A stretch of 6,128 nucleotides of DNA from Propionibacteriaceae bacterium. Lineage in GTDB: Bacteria > Actinomycetota > Actinomycetes > Propionibacteriales > Propionibacteriaceae. Shown piece by piece: positions 5,503-6,128 of the stretch. Made by a program: the position numbers and the translations under genes. The stretch covers positions 1 to 6,128 of the forward strand of contig JAGQUI010000172.1 of the NCBI GenBank assembly GCA_020438595.1, written 5' to 3'. The notes beneath the pieces are model-generated. The model saw only the letters and a list, made by a program, of their open reading frames with translations, was not told where the DNA came from and did not search any database. Each line of letters opens with the position of its first letter. Within the stretch, counting starts at the first letter, position 1.

Positions 5503-5581
5503 TACTTCTTTGTTCGTTTTGACTGCGCTGCATTCCGGTTCGGGTACCCGCATCGATCCTTCCGAAGGAGAAAGGCACCAG

Positions 5582-6128
5582 ATGTTCCGCAAAATCGCAG
5601 CAGCGGTCGCGATCGCCCTGCCCATCGTCCTCACCGCCTGCAGTTCCGGCGCGACCACGCCGGCCGCCAGCGGTGGCGGCTCCGACGAGGTGATCGTCGG
5701 CCTGATCACCAAGACCGAGACCAACCCGTTCTTCGTCAAGATGAAGGAGGGCGCCCAGGCCAAGGCCGACGAACTCGGCGCGAAGCTCCTCACGGGCGCC
5801 GGCGCCAAGGACGGCGACAACGAGGGCCAGGTCACGGCCATGGAGAACATGATCAACGCGGGCGCCAAGGGCATCCTGATCACCCCGAGCGACACCAAGG
5901 CGATCGTCCCGTCCATCCAGAAGGCGCGCGACAAGGGCATCGTCGTGATCGCCCTCGACACCGCCACCGACCCGCAGGACGCCTCCGACGCGCTTTTCGC
6001 CACCGACAACTTCAAGGCCGGCGAGTTGATCGGTGAGTGGTCGAAGGCGGCCTTCGCCGGCAAGACGCCGGTGATCGCGACCCTCGACCTGCAGCCCGGC
6101 ATCACCGTCGGCGCGCAGCGCCACAACG
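5582..6128 (+). CDS. Sugar ABC transporter substrate-binding lipoprotein (FrcB-like), 3' partial
   Basis: The first 182 residues of a periplasmic-binding-protein-like lipoprotein; the frame runs off the window. The signal peptide ([19 protein letters not shown]) ends in lipobox LTAC with lipidated C20 and a Ser/Gly/Ala/Thr linker. The mature part is a type I sugar-binding fold (Peripla_BP_4): [20 protein letters not shown] (36-55), a ligand-site opening with N47 and the FF pair, then GDNEGQ (78-83), [14 protein letters not shown] (97-110), VVIALDT (121-127) and [15 protein letters not shown] (139-153). The [11 protein letters not shown] and ATDNFKAG segments resemble, from memory, the fructose-binding FrcB group more than ribose-binding RbsB; substrate is therefore inference. 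The start has AAGGAG at 5565-5570, 11 nt before ATG. It should be the first gene of an operon with permease and ATPase genes downstream, outside the window. Confidence 0.88.
   Translation, partial: MFRKIAAAVAIALPIVLTACSSGATTPAASGGGSDEVIVGLITKTETNPFFVKMKEGAQAKADELGAKLLTGAGAKDGDNEGQVTAMENMINAGAKGILITPSDTKAIVPSIQKARDKGIVVIALDTATDPQDASDALFATDNFKAGELIGEWSKAAFAGKTPVIATLDLQPGITVGAQRHN

Larger units (their letters stand above)
5093..5581. other. 489-bp non-coding region between thiQ and the sugar-binding gene
   Basis: No convincing gene is present. The open frames here (for example plus 5164-5490) show no codon bias, ribosome site or recognisable protein features. The region holds a GC-rich hairpin at 5195-5222, an inverted repeat at 5349-5376 and, from about 5425 to 5525, a segment clearly richer in A+T than anything else in the window. 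That segment contains a 19-bp palindrome (5484-5502). The heptamer CACAAAT occurs three times (5155-5161, 5460-5466, 5497-5503). A perfect 10-bp palindrome CGGGTACCCG lies at 5541-5550. The stretch probably combines the thiBPQ 3' end with the promoter and operators of the next operon. Confidence 0.6.

Noticed and set aside
5519..5524. TTGACT as the -35 box of the sugar-binding gene
   Set aside because: The base sequence 17-18 bp downstream (GGGTAC) bears no resemblance to a -10 box, so the promoter cannot be assigned from it.
5099..6124. 341-codon open frame on the minus strand, and a second one at 5425-6126
   Set aside because: Both are antisense to the sugar-binding lipoprotein, whose signal peptide and fold motifs are unmistakable. 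The portion over the intergenic region is not protein-like.

Overview
The window is high-GC throughout its coding parts, with strong G/C at third codon positions, GTG starts and lipobox-type secreted proteins. This fits a Gram-positive actinobacterium; I cannot name the genus from sequence alone.

Layout. (1) At 41-933 on the minus strand is a two-gene unit: a PadR-family repressor, then a small HAAS/DUF1700-type membrane protein, joined by a 4-nt ATGA overlap. (2) At 934-1246 is a divergent intergenic region. It holds the padR promoter, a back-to-back pair of 33-nt palindromic repeats (992-1057), a TPP (THI-box) riboswitch (about 1106-1192) and a short leader in which the Shine-Dalgarno sequence can be masked by a hairpin. 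A third copy of the repeat lies at 1-34, so the padR unit has repeats on both sides. (3) At 1247-5092 on the plus strand is a complete thiamine ABC importer: thiB (binding lipoprotein), thiP (fused two-domain permease) and thiQ (ATPase with an extra C-terminal region). (4) At 5093-5581 is a 489-bp non-coding stretch that ends in an unusually AT-rich promoter/operator-like segment. (5) From 5582 to the window edge is the first part of a sugar-binding lipoprotein resembling the fructose-type FrcB group; its permease and ATPase would be expected beyond the window.

How it works together. ThiB captures thiamine outside the membrane, ThiP carries it through, and ThiQ hydrolyses ATP to drive the process. 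The upstream TPP aptamer should reduce expression when intracellular TPP is high. The PadR/HAAS pair is a typical regulator plus membrane-partner cassette with its own promoter and no evident functional link to thiamine. The sugar-binding gene appears to start an independent operon.

I see no new defence, mobile or biosynthetic system here. The most unusual signal is the family of 33-34 nt palindromes. In the adjacent pair the 13-nt core is exactly inverted while the asymmetric outer arms are not. At the distant copy, similarity continues past the palindrome into the 3' end of the HAAS gene.
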